Assembly (NCBI GenBank): GCA_007751475.1
Contig: CP036434.1
Span: forward strand, 6,267,524-6,331,523
Length of the DNA stretch: 64,000 nt
Direction: 5' to 3'
Origin: Saltatorellus ferox
GTDB taxonomy: Bacteria; Planctomycetota; UBA1135; GCA-002686595
Shown: positions 1 through 8,603 of the stretch, in pieces
Numbering within the stretch: position 1 is the first letter of the stretch
Layout: each line of letters opens with the position of its first letter
Program-made: the position numbers and the translations under genes
Notes under the pieces: model-generated
Seen by the model: only the letters and a program-made list of their open reading frames with translations
Databases searched by the model: none
What the model was told of the DNA's origin: nothing

Positions 1-1536
1 CCCCGCACGATCACGGGGGACGACATGGCCTGGGTCATGCTTTCGTCGGTGGTACACGCGCACATCGCCACACTCTTCCCGGGCATGGAAGTGCTCGGCT
101 GCCATCAGTTCCGCGTCACGCGCAACAGCGAGCTTTGGGTCGACGACGAGGAGGTCGAAAACATCCTCGAAGCGCTGGAGGGCGAGCTGCCCGAGCGCAA
201 GTACGCCGAGGCCGTGCGCCTCGAGGTCGCCTCCGACTGCCCCGACGAGGTCTCGACGTTCCTGCTCAAGCGCTTCGAACTTCCGGAAGACGACCTGTAC
301 CGCGTCGACGGTCCCGTGAACCTCGGGCGCCTCGGCGTGCTCCACGGCATGGCCGATCGGCCGGACCTCAAGTACCCGCCGTTCACCGCTCGCTTCCCGC
401 GCCAGCTCGCGCGCACCGAAGATCCTTTCGAGGCGATCCGTCAGGCGGACATCGTTCTCCATCACCCCTACGAGTCGTTCGCCCCCGTCGTGGACCTGAT
501 CCGTCGCGCCGCGAGCGACCCCGACGTCCTCGCGATCAAGCAGACGCTCTACCGCACGGACAAGAACTCCCCCATCGTCTCGGCGCTCGTCGAGGCCGCG
601 GAGAACGGCAAGCAGGTCACGACCGTCGTCGAGCTACGCGCGCGCTTCGACGAGGCCGAGAACATCGACCTCGCGACCCAGCTCCAGGACGTCGGCGCCC
701 AGGTCGTCTACGGCGTCGTCGGCTACAAGACGCACGCGAAGATGACGCTGATCGTCCGGCGCGAGCCTGACGGCCTCGTGCGCTACGTGCACATGTCGAG
801 CGGCAACTACCACGCAGGCACCGCCCGCGCCTACACCGACGTCGGGCTCCTCACCGCCGATGAGGCGATCGCCGACGACGTCCATCACCTGTTTCACCGG
901 CTCACCGGGCTCGGCGCGATGCAGCCCCTGCGCAAGCTGCTCGACGCGCCGTTCACGCTTCGTCACGAGATGCGCGAGCTGATCGCCCAGGAGGCCGTCA
1001 ACGCTCGCGCCGGGAAGCCCGCACGCATCATCGCCAAGATGAACGCGCTCACGGAGCAGCGCACGATCCGGTCGCTCTACGAGGCGAGCCAGGCGGGCGT
1101 CCAGATCGACCTCATCATCCGAGGCGCGTGCTGCCTCAGGCCCGGCGTCCCCGGCGTCTCGGACAACATTCGCGTGCGCTCGGTGCTGGGTCGATTCCTG
1201 GAGCACTCGCGCCTCGTCTTCTTCGAAGCTGGCGGAGACCGCCTCCTCTTCGCGAGCAGCGCGGACTGGATGTCGCGGAACCTCTATCGCCGCGTGGAGA
1301 CCTGCTTCCCCATCGAAGACCTGAGCATCAAGGACCGCCTCATCGCCGAGGACCTCGAGATCTACCTGGGTGACGACGTGGCGGCATGGGACCTGGAATC
1401 GGGTGGGAGCTATCACCGGACCGGTGGCAGCGTCGACCCCCAGGTCGAGCTGCTGAAGCGGATCGCCTCCGTGCCCGAGCCCGACAAGGTCGATCTGGAG
1501 GGCGGCGGGCGACGCCACGAGCTTCGGCCAGCCTGA
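1..1536 (+). CDS. ppk: Polyphosphate kinase 1, 5' end cut by window
   Basis: Reversibly transfers the gamma-phosphate of ATP onto polyphosphate chains. The frame is open from base 1, so the gene begins upstream. The visible 511 residues cover the middle and C-terminal (phospholipase-D-like) domains. Signatures seen: LHHPYESF, YKTHAKM, MSSGNYH, CCLRPGVPG and FLEHSR. The two histidines expected to be phosphorylated or catalytic are at visible residues 245 (THAK) and 402 (EHSR). Their 157-residue spacing equals that of E. coli His435 and His592, so about 190 N-terminal residues are missing. A Ppx/GppA phosphatase, the usual antagonist, is encoded about 28 kb away rather than adjacent. The identification is secure. 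Confidence 0.96.
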   Translation, partial: PRTITGDDMAWVMLSSVVHAHIATLFPGMEVLGCHQFRVTRNSELWVDDEEVENILEALEGELPERKYAEAVRLEVASDCPDEVSTFLLKRFELPEDDLYRVDGPVNLGRLGVLHGMADRPDLKYPPFTARFPRQLARTEDPFEAIRQADIVLHHPYESFAPVVDLIRRAASDPDVLAIKQTLYRTDKNSPIVSALVEAAENGKQVTTVVELRARFDEAENIDLATQLQDVGAQVVYGVVGYKTHAKMTLIVRREPDGLVRYVHMSSGNYHAGTARAYTDVGLLTADEAIADDVHHLFHRLTGLGAMQPLRKLLDAPFTLRHEMRELIAQEAVNARAGKPARIIAKMNALTEQRTIRSLYEASQAGVQIDLIIRGACCLRPGVPGVSDNIRVRSVLGRFLEHSRLVFFEAGGDRLLFASSADWMSRNLYRRVETCFPIEDLSIKDRLIAEDLEIYLGDDVAAWDLESGGSYHRTGGSVDPQVELLKRIASVPEPDKVDLEGGGRRHELRPA

Positions 1537-1586
1537 CGAGGTGGCCACACGAAGAGGGAGCCCCGGAGCGTAGACTGGCGATCATC

Positions 1587-2429
1587 ATGAAACGCTTCTC
1601 CTGTCTCACTCCCCTCTTCCTCTTCCTCCTCCAGGCCCCTTTCCTGGCGACCTCCTGCGCCTCCTCCAGCGCTGACCACGGCTCCCCCGCGGCGGCCTCG
1701 ATCGAGTCCCGGGAGATCCAGTACGAAGCCGACGGCGTGGCGCTGACCGGCTACCTCGCGCGACCGAGCGAGCATGCGAAGTCGGCCCCCGGCGTGCTGG
1801 TCATCCATGAGTGGTGGGGTCATAACGACTACGTGCGCAGGCGCGCCGACGAGCTGGCCGAACTCGGCTACGTGGCGTTCGCCCTCGATATGTACGGCTC
1901 GGGCAAGACGGCCTCGCACCCCACTGACGCCGGCGCCTTCGCGGGCGAGGTGATGGCGAACGCCGACGTGATGGAAGCCCGCTTCCGCGCGGCACTCGAG
2001 GTGCTGAACTCCCAGGAGGGTGTCAACCCCAACAAGACGGGCGCGATCGGCTACTGCATGGGCGGCGGCATCGCGCTCAAGATGGCGCGTGAGACGGCGA
2101 CCGTGGACGCGGTGGCGAGCTTCCATGGCTCGGTCGGAGCCGCGCTCGGAGCCAAAGATGCCGGCCGCCTCAGCTACGCGCTCATCGCGACGGGCGGAGC
2201 CGACCCGCTGGTTCCGCTCGAACAGGTGGAAGAGCTCGAGGAAGAACTCAGGACCGACGGAATGAAAGAGATCAAGACGATCATCTTCCCGACGGCCGTC
2301 CACGGGTTCACCAATCCCGACGCGACCGCCATGGGCGAAAAGTTCCCCGACCTGCCGCTCGCCTACGACGCGGCGGCAGACGAGCGGAGCTGGGAAGCAC
2401 TCAAGGCAATGTTCGCTGCGGCGCTATAG
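1587..2429 (+). CDS. Dienelactone hydrolase family lipoprotein
   Basis: An alpha/beta hydrolase of the dienelactone hydrolase family, 280 residues. I start at ATG 1587 because it opens a lipoprotein-type signal (MKRFSCLTPLFLFLLQ, then ATSC as lipobox); the frame is open further upstream but only inside the ppk 3' end. Family marks: IHEWWGHN, the nucleophile elbow GYCMGGG with Cys as nucleophile, the acid in GGADPLVP and the catalytic His in VHGFTNP. The Cys-Asp-His triad is therefore complete. Dienelactone hydrolases are usually cytoplasmic, so the lipoprotein signal suggests an envelope-anchored esterase of unknown substrate. It lies 50 bases after ppk on the same strand. The short 6-bp stem just after the stop has no T-tract. 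Confidence 0.9.
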   Translation: MKRFSCLTPLFLFLLQAPFLATSCASSSADHGSPAAASIESREIQYEADGVALTGYLARPSEHAKSAPGVLVIHEWWGHNDYVRRRADELAELGYVAFALDMYGSGKTASHPTDAGAFAGEVMANADVMEARFRAALEVLNSQEGVNPNKTGAIGYCMGGGIALKMARETATVDAVASFHGSVGAALGAKDAGRLSYALIATGGADPLVPLEQVEELEEELRTDGMKEIKTIIFPTAVHGFTNPDATAMGEKFPDLPLAYDAAADERSWEALKAMFAAAL

Positions 2430-2515
2430 GCAAGGGCACGGGGCTTGCCGAGGCGGAGTCCTTTAGGTTCCCCTGATGTCCCTGGGCTACCGTTCCTCGG
2501 ATACGCTGCGGTCTG

Positions 2516-2677
2516 GGAGTCTGCGCCACAGAATGCGGTTTCGCGAGTGCCGTCAGGATTCACGCTCGCAAAGCGCGCCGGCCCCCCCATGGTTTCGATG
2601 CCGTTAGGGTTGGGCGCAACGCCGCGAGCGTGAATCCTGACGCCACTCGCGAAACCGCATTCTGTGGCGCAGACTCC
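2516..2677. repeat. 54-bp near-perfect inverted repeat
   Basis: The left arm 2516-2569 and right arm 2624-2677 are reverse complements over 54 bases with one mismatch (the GCC/GGC position within the arms). They are separated by a 54-base spacer that itself holds a short GCGCC/GGCGC pair. Such a length is far beyond a terminator stem. It lies between two plus-strand genes, and its right arm covers the first possible start codon of the MlaA-fusion gene. A non-autonomous mobile element or a long structured RNA are both possible. No flanking target duplication could be identified by eye. Confidence 0.9.
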
Positions 2678-4757
2678 TAACCCCCTCGGATCCCCCACTC
2701 TTTCCTGCCTGTCGGCATCGCGCTTGAGCTTCTTTCTTCCGTCTCGCTTCCAGCGTATTTCCCCCCGGTGCGTCCCCGCCTGGCGCAGATCGCTCCCCGG
2801 CTCGTGGATCTCCGCGGCGTTCCTCTTTGGAGCGGTATCCAGCTGTGTCTCTCCGTCCCCTCCCTTCGACTGGAGCAAGTACGAGGGGCCAGGTGAGACT
2901 TACTTCCAAAGGGAAGAAGTGTCGTTCCCTTCCTACGACGACCCGTTGGAGCCCGTCAACCGCGCGATCTTCAAGCTCAACGAGAGCGTGCTGATCGGGC
3001 TGGGTGAACCGATCGCTCGGCTGTACCGAGGGATCGTTCCGCGCATCGTTCGCAGCAGCGCCGAGCGCGCCTTCGACAACCTGCTCTACCCCGGCAGGCT
3101 GATCAACAACCTGCTGCAGGGACAGTTCGACGGAGCCTGGCGCGAAACCGAGCGCTTCGCCATCAACTCGACCGTCGGCATCGCGGGCCTGCGCGATCCC
3201 GCAACGCGCTGGGGCATCGAGCCCAGCGTCGAGGACTTCGGGCAGACGTTCCAGGCCTGGGGCTGGAAGAGGTCCACGTTCCTGATGGCGCCGTTCTTCG
3301 GAGCGATCACCTGGCGCGACAGTGTCGGGTTCTTCGGAGACTGGTGCGTGGATATCGCGGCCTACTACACGCCGGCGGCCCAGGTCCGGAGCCTCAACCG
3401 GCTCAGCGATCAGCTCCCGGGCCTCGTCACCGCGCTTCGGTCCCAGTACGACCCGTACGAACTCTCGCGCTTTCTGTACCTGCTCTCGCGGGACGCGATG
3501 GACGTGTTCGATCCCGCCGCGGAGTCGAGCCAGGCGAACGCCGTCGAATCAGCTCCCGGCGACGTGCCCGCCGGGACGCCGAGCGGCGCGACCGATACCC
3601 TGGGCGCCGTCTTCCTCGTGCCGGAGAGCCCCGAATTCGTATATGAAGCGCAGCGCTTCTCGGTGATCCATCCTTCGACCGGCAAGGAGATCTCCTACTC
3701 CGTCTGGCTCCAGCCGGACGCGGCGCCCGTCGACTACATCATCCCCGGGCTCGGCGGCCATCGGCTGGGGTCTTCATCGGTCGCCCTGGCCGAAGTCGTG
3801 TACAGCACGGGCCAGTCCGCCGTCACGATCTCCAGTTCACTGAACTTCGAATTCATCGAATCGGCCCTTACCGAGGCCGTTCCTGGCTTCATCCCGTCGG
3901 ACGCACGGGACACGCACGAGCTGCTCGGCGCCATCGACGCGGACCTGCGGACGAGGTTCCCGGGTCGCATCCTCGGACAGCGCGTCGGCGGCATCTCGTT
4001 CGGTGGCATCACGACGCTCTTCATCGCCGCCGCCGAGAAGGATCCGGATCTGATCGACTTCGAGGCATACGTCGCGATCAACGCACCGCTGAGCCTCGCC
4101 TACGGAGCCCAGCAGCTCGATGCGTTCTACAACTCGCCGCTGGAGATCCCGGAAGAAGAGCGGCGCGCGTGGCTCGACCAGCTCTTTGCCAAGACGCTGC
4201 GCCTCACGAACGGCAACCTGGAGCCGGACAGCACCGTGCTACCGTTCACCCGGGACGAAGCACGCTTCATCATCGGGCTCCTCTTTCGAACCACGATCCA
4301 GGACGTGATCTTCCAGACTCAGGTCATCGAGGATCTAGGTGTTCTGCACGCGCCGATCGATTCCGAGAGGCGGACGCTCGTCGAGGGCGAGATCGAGCAG
4401 TTCTCGTTCATGGAGTACATCTACGCGTTCGCGCTGCCCGCCATGGCGCAGTCCGAGCGGCTGTCCGGTGAAATCGACGTGACGGAAGCCGGCGCCGAGC
4501 ACCTTCTGGAACTCTGCAGTGTGCGCTCGATCCAGGCCGAACTCGCCGCCAATCCGCGGGTGCGATTCGTCACGAACCGCAATGACTTCCTGCTCGCTCC
4601 GGGCGACCTCGAGTGGATCACGGAACTCCTCGGCGAGGATCGTGTGACCGTGTTCGAGCGCGGCGGGCACCTCGGCAACCTGCACCTCGACGAGGTCCGC
4701 AAGGTGATCGAGTCGGAAATCGACGAGGCGACGGAAGTCAGCGGACCGACGCCCTGA
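2664..4757 (+). CDS. MlaA-type lipoprotein fused to an alpha/beta serine hydrolase
   Basis: A two-domain envelope protein of up to 697 residues. Residues about 85-290 are an MlaA/VacJ domain: DPLEPVNRAIFKLN, the LLYPGRLINNLLQGQ stretch, INSTVGIAGLRDPA, EDFGQTFQAWGW and a following RD motif. MlaA removes phospholipids from the outer leaflet of the outer membrane and passes them to the Mla system. Residues about 340-690 form an alpha/beta hydrolase with elbow GISFG (Ser), acid in NRNDFLL and His in RGGHLGN. The N-terminus has a hydrophobic stretch ending in AVSSC, a possible lipobox. The start is uncertain: GTG 2664 lies inside the long inverted repeat, and TTG 2724 is a reasonable alternative. 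Canonical MlaA is about 250 residues and has no hydrolase domain. Confidence 0.88.
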   Translation: MAQTPNPLGSPTLSCLSASRLSFFLPSRFQRISPRCVPAWRRSLPGSWISAAFLFGAVSSCVSPSPPFDWSKYEGPGETYFQREEVSFPSYDDPLEPVNRAIFKLNESVLIGLGEPIARLYRGIVPRIVRSSAERAFDNLLYPGRLINNLLQGQFDGAWRETERFAINSTVGIAGLRDPATRWGIEPSVEDFGQTFQAWGWKRSTFLMAPFFGAITWRDSVGFFGDWCVDIAAYYTPAAQVRSLNRLSDQLPGLVTALRSQYDPYELSRFLYLLSRDAMDVFDPAAESSQANAVESAPGDVPAGTPSGATDTLGAVFLVPESPEFVYEAQRFSVIHPSTGKEISYSVWLQPDAAPVDYIIPGLGGHRLGSSSVALAEVVYSTGQSAVTISSSLNFEFIESALTEAVPGFIPSDARDTHELLGAIDADLRTRFPGRILGQRVGGISFGGITTLFIAAAEKDPDLIDFEAYVAINAPLSLAYGAQQLDAFYNSPLEIPEEERRAWLDQLFAKTLRLTNGNLEPDSTVLPFTRDEARFIIGLLFRTTIQDVIFQTQVIEDLGVLHAPIDSERRTLVEGEIEQFSFMEYIYAFALPAMAQSERLSGEIDVTEAGAEHLLELCSVRSIQAELAANPRVRFVTNRNDFLLAPGDLEWITELLGEDRVTVFERGGHLGNLHLDEVRKVIESEIDEATEVSGPTP

Positions 4758-4950
4758 CCCCCATCGGCAGCCCCACGAGAACGCTGCGGATCACGTCGTG
4801 GTACACCTCCACAAATCGGAGGTGAGAACGCCTGACTCGATCGAAGGGTCGGTCATCAGATCCAACGTAGCGGTGGATCCACGTGAGCCTGGTAGCCCGG
4901 GGAGTAGCATGTGGCTCTCCCGTTGACCGTCTCTAACCATAGGGTCCCTT

Positions 4951-7257
4951 GTGAACATACTCACCCGCCGCGATGCCCGTACTCTGCGAATCCGCGGATT
5001 CCTTGCGGTATCCCTCGGAGCCTTGTGCTCCGTATCTGCCCAGACAGGTGGCGCGCACTCGAAGCCCGTCACGGCTCACTCCCCATCGCGCGCCTACTAC
5101 TTCGACTGGATCAACAGCCAGTACGAGGGAAGCACGGAGGCGCATACGCTCGTCAACCTGGAATTCTTCCGGTGGATGCATGACGAGTACGGAATGGAGC
5201 TTGACGTGTACTTGCTCGACGTGGGCAACATCGACGATGGACCGTATACGGCGGGCGTCGGTCGGCTGATACCGGACCACTACGGAAGTCTTCAGAGCGA
5301 GTCGTTTCTCGAGCAGTTCCCCCGCGGCTTCGGACCACTCAGTGAACGGGCGGCGCAGTTCGGCTGCCGGCTCGGTATCTGGCTTGGCCCGGACGGGTTC
5401 GGCGAGACACCCGAGAAAGAACGGATCCGATCGGAGATGTACGTCAGTCTTTGCCGCGACCATGCCTTCGCGATGTTCAAGCTCGACTCCGTGGCGGGTG
5501 GACTGCGGCCAGGGAAGCTCGATGTCCTGCTCGAGACGCTCGCGAAGTGCCGTGAATATGTGCCGGACCTCCTGGTGCTGAACGAGCGCGTCGAGCTTCT
5601 CGAGAACCGCGAGGGTGTGTCCACGTCCCTCTGGGAGGGAGTAGAAACGTACATCGACGTTTTCAGCTGGAACGAGACCACCGCGCCTCACCACCGCGCG
5701 GGTGCGCTCGCCCGCCCTTACCCGCCGAGCCTGCGGCGTGACATCGAGGATCACGGCGTGTGCCTCTCCTCCTGCCTCGAACGATGGGACGACGATCTCG
5801 TGCTCCAGACCTTCAACCGAGGCACGATCCTCGGCCCGGAGATCTACGGCAGCCCGTGGTTCCTACGCGACGAGGAGTTTCCGAAACTGGCGCGGCTCTG
5901 CAACCTCTACCGTCTTCACGGCGAGATTCTGGTCGACGCGATCGGGCTGCCCGAGGAGCGATTCGGTCCCCACGCGGTTTCGCGGGGCGATGAGCGCACA
6001 CGCTTCCTGACCCTGCGCAATCTGACCTGGGAACCGGTGACCTACTCGATCCCGCTCGATGAGACGATCGGCATTTCCGGGGGCGGCCCCCTCCACGTCT
6101 ATCAGTACCATCCCACGGATTGGACCGCCGATCCGTCGTCGTACGAAGGTGTCTTCGAGGTGACGGTCGATCCGTTCCGGGTGTGCCTCGTTGCCGTTTC
6201 GGCCGAGCCGCTTGGGTCGATGGCGCCTGCCGGCGCCGAGGTCCCGGCAACGACCCTGAAGGAGCCTTGGCACCGACACCTCGTCACGTTGCTGCCGGCC
6301 GAAGTGCCCGCAGACGCAGAGGCTCTCTACGAGGCCACGTGCTTCGCTGCCGACAACAATGCGCTCGAGATCCGCTCGCTCGAGCGCTCGGGCCCGACCG
6401 CGATCCCCGAGGTCGCGGCCGCCCGCGCGGCCTTTCTCGACCAACCCATGTTCGTGAACCGCGCCATCTGGGATCGTCAGCTGTTCGACGGCAAGCTGGA
6501 TACGTTCTTTCGCGCGCGACGGGAAGGAGGCGCTTTCCGCCTCGACCTCGGAGAGGCCCTTCCCCTCGACAGGCTCGTGATCCGCACGATGGGCAGGGAA
6601 GCGCACGACGACCATCTGGAGTCGAATCGATGGGCGGAAGATTCGGTCGCGGAGTACTCCGACGACCTGAAGTCCTGGACCGAGGTGGACGTTCCCGGCG
6701 GAGTCGGCACCATCGCCGTCCTTCACTTCCCCGAAGGCGCCCGCGTTCGCTACCTCCGTATCCAGGGTGCCCCGCGCCGTCTCGCGGAGATCTACGGCTA
6801 CGTGGACGGCTCTCGGACGAGCTGCGACTTATGGAGAGCTTCGAACCTGTTCACCCCCTACTCAGCCAATCCAGCCGTCGCCGCTTGGACTGGCTCCTTC
6901 ATCCTCGAAGAGCTCGCACCCAGGTCTTTTCTCGCCGTGGCCATCGAGGGCCAACACGGCAACGAAGGCGCCTGGGCAGCCCTGCGCTTGGACGGCCAGC
7001 TCGTCGGCGCACCGGACCGCGCCGTCTCCTTCCCGAGCAACACCTGGGAGTACCAGAACGTCGAGATGGACCATGGCTACACCTACCTGTTCCCGCTCAC
7101 GCCTGACGTGATCGGCAAGACCATCGAAGTGGTGGTGCTGAGCCTGAAAGGAGGAGGCACCGATCTCTCCCCCGAGGTCTGGTTGACCGCGCACGAGTCA
7201 CCCCTGGGCACCTCCTCGATCCGGACTTCGAATGCGCCGCGCACATCGGAGAAGTAG
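4951..7257 (+). CDS. Secreted GH36-like glycoside hydrolase with C-terminal beta domains
   Basis: A 768-residue protein starting at GTG 4951 with a Sec signal peptide (hydrophobic FLAVSLGALCSVSA). The first about 350 residues resemble the alpha-galactosidase-like TIM barrel of GH36 and relatives: YYFDWINSQYEG, DVYLLDVGNIDDG, then FKLDSVAGG, where the Asp aligns with the usual KxD nucleophile, and LLVLNERVELL. A beta-sandwich follows, then about residues 500-620 look like a discoidin (F5/8 type C) domain (FRLDLGEALPLDRLVI, RWAEDSVAEYSDDL), and a last beta domain. The fold assignment is by motif and could be a neighbouring clan GH-D family. Substrate unknown. No partner gene is adjacent. Confidence 0.72.
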   Translation: MNILTRRDARTLRIRGFLAVSLGALCSVSAQTGGAHSKPVTAHSPSRAYYFDWINSQYEGSTEAHTLVNLEFFRWMHDEYGMELDVYLLDVGNIDDGPYTAGVGRLIPDHYGSLQSESFLEQFPRGFGPLSERAAQFGCRLGIWLGPDGFGETPEKERIRSEMYVSLCRDHAFAMFKLDSVAGGLRPGKLDVLLETLAKCREYVPDLLVLNERVELLENREGVSTSLWEGVETYIDVFSWNETTAPHHRAGALARPYPPSLRRDIEDHGVCLSSCLERWDDDLVLQTFNRGTILGPEIYGSPWFLRDEEFPKLARLCNLYRLHGEILVDAIGLPEERFGPHAVSRGDERTRFLTLRNLTWEPVTYSIPLDETIGISGGGPLHVYQYHPTDWTADPSSYEGVFEVTVDPFRVCLVAVSAEPLGSMAPAGAEVPATTLKEPWHRHLVTLLPAEVPADAEALYEATCFAADNNALEIRSLERSGPTAIPEVAAARAAFLDQPMFVNRAIWDRQLFDGKLDTFFRARREGGAFRLDLGEALPLDRLVIRTMGREAHDDHLESNRWAEDSVAEYSDDLKSWTEVDVPGGVGTIAVLHFPEGARVRYLRIQGAPRRLAEIYGYVDGSRTSCDLWRASNLFTPYSANPAVAAWTGSFILEELAPRSFLAVAIEGQHGNEGAWAALRLDGQLVGAPDRAVSFPSNTWEYQNVEMDHGYTYLFPLTPDVIGKTIEVVVLSLKGGGTDLSPEVWLTAHESPLGTSSIRTSNAPRTSEK

Positions 7258-7296
7258 CTAGCCAGACCCACCTGCCTCAACTCTTCCGACATGAAT

Positions 7297-7365
7297 GCAC
7301 CTGGTCCGTTCGTACCGGAATGAACGGACCTGGTCCGTTTGTACCGGAATGAACGGACCAGGTGC
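7297..7365. repeat. Tandem 29-bp repeat within an inverted repeat
   Basis: Two head-to-tail copies of a 29-base unit occupy 7300-7328 and 7329-7357 and differ at one base. Each unit contains TCCGTTC and GAACGGA, so each can fold by itself. In addition, 7297-7311 is the exact reverse complement of 7351-7365, so the whole block can form one larger hairpin. It sits between the convergent ends of the GH36-like gene and the aldo/keto reductase, where it could act as a bidirectional terminator or be a small repetitive element. Confidence 0.85.
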
Positions 7366-7634
7366 GACTGTTCCGGTTCGTCGACCTTGATGGGGCGCTC
7401 TTGGGGTGCCAGCAGGATTCTGGCGCCAGGTTCGGAGGTGACCTTCTCGTAGGAGAACGGGGCTCCGCTGCCGTTCTGGGCCACGACTTGATCGCTGATC
7501 TCCAGGTCTGTGGCCCCCAGTTGCACGACGACGTGGCGGCGGTCGGGCAGCCGTCCTGATCGGGTCTGCAGAAGGAGCGGCAGCTCGAGGTGCTGCGTCT
7601 TGGCCGCGTCTTCATCCGCGGACACGCGGATCAC
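7366..7634 (-). pseudogene. Possible fragment of a DUF1573/ASH-like beta-domain protein
   Basis: The minus strand here reads as a sensible protein for about 90 residues before running into the tandem repeat. It starts at a GTG that overlaps the stop of the aldo/keto reductase (GTGA). The text includes VSADEDAAKTQHLELPLLL followed by HVVVQLG, DLEISDQV and GAPFSYEKVTSEPG. This alternation resembles the end of one DUF1573/ASH-type Ig domain and the start of the next. It could be a decayed 3' end of a larger secreted protein or a short coupled gene. The family suggestion is weak and based only on pattern. Confidence 0.3.
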
Positions 7635-8581
7635 TCGTCCCAGAGCCCCGCCACCGTGTACGGGCTTCCGGGCTTGGCCCAGAAGTTGCCCGTCACGTAG
7701 CGGCGATGATCATCGAGGGCCGCGAGGTCGGACATCGCCTGGGCATCCAGTTCGATCTCTGCCGCGGCGAAGTTCTCCGCGAGTCGGTTCGGGTTCACCG
7801 ACTTCGGGATCACGGAGGTTCCGCGCCCGAGCGCCCACGCTAGCAGCACCTGGGCTGGCGTGATCGAAAGTCGCGCGGCAACGGCGTTCACCACGGGGTC
7901 GTCGAGCAGCGCCTTCTCGTCCTTGCCCTTCATGCTGTCCGGACGATCACCCGACCCCAGCGGCGAGTAGGCGGTCAGGTGGATGCCGTGCTCCTGCCCG
8001 TACTTCAAGAGGTCGGGCTGGGCGAGGTACGGGTGCATTTCGACCTGGTCCAACTCCGGCGGATGCTCCATCGAGAGGTGCTGACCCAGCTTCTTCGCGC
8101 TGTAGTTGGAGACGCCGATGTGACGCGCGAGCCCGAGCTCCAGCGCCTCCTCCATGCCAGCCCACGTCTCCTCGAGCGGGAGTTCTTCCAGGGACACGAG
8201 GTCGCCCGGCTCCGTCGGCGGCTCCGCTCCTGAACGGATCGCGACCGGCCAGTGCACGAGGTAGAGGTCGAGGTACTCCACCCCGAGGTCGTCGATGGAA
8301 GCCTGGATCGCGGGCACCACATCCTCGCGTCCGTGCCGGTTGCACCACAGCTTCGACGTGATCCAGAGGTCGTCCCGCGTGATGTTTCCCTCGGCGAACA
8401 CGTCCGCCAACGCCGCTCCGATCTCGGCCTCGTTCCCGTACACCGACGCGCAGTCGATATGCCGATAGCCGATCTTGATGGCCTCCTTGATGGCGGCCCC
8501 GACCTCGCCGGGCGCGGACTTCCAGGTACCGAGACCGAGGGCGGGCATCTCGTCGCCGCCTTTGAATGTGAGGAATCGCAT
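7631..8581 (-). CDS. Aldo/keto reductase
   Basis: An NADPH-dependent carbonyl reductase of the AKR superfamily, 316 residues. The (beta/alpha)8 markers are present: GLGTWKSAPGEV, RHIDCASVYGNE (catalytic Asp and Tyr), ITSKLW (Lys), YLVHWPV (His) and VSNYSAKKL, then IPKSVNPNRL for NADP binding. The start ATG lies 22 bases after the stop of folE, so the two are probably one transcript with the CDP-alcohol phosphotransferase. AKR enzymes can reduce the side chain of 6-pyruvoyl-tetrahydropterin in animals (known for human AKR1B1), so a role on a pterin intermediate is plausible here. This is inferred from location, not shown by the sequence. Confidence 0.92.
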   Translation of the reverse strand: MRFLTFKGGDEMPALGLGTWKSAPGEVGAAIKEAIKIGYRHIDCASVYGNEAEIGAALADVFAEGNITRDDLWITSKLWCNRHGREDVVPAIQASIDDLGVEYLDLYLVHWPVAIRSGAEPPTEPGDLVSLEELPLEETWAGMEEALELGLARHIGVSNYSAKKLGQHLSMEHPPELDQVEMHPYLAQPDLLKYGQEHGIHLTAYSPLGSGDRPDSMKGKDEKALLDDPVVNAVAARLSITPAQVLLAWALGRGTSVIPKSVNPNRLAENFAAAEIELDAQAMSDLAALDDHRRYVTGNFWAKPGSPYTVAGLWDE

Positions 8582-8603
8582 GGGCGGTATTGGAGCAGAA
8601 AGG

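Noticed and set aside
634..1548. Long open frames antisense to ppk and to many other genes
   Set aside because: High GC at third codon positions creates antisense frames; none has a family motif or credible start.
4804..4824. Stem-loop CACCTCC/GGAGGTG before the GH36-like gene
   Set aside because: Only 7 bp and without a T-tract; could occur by chance in GC-rich DNA.
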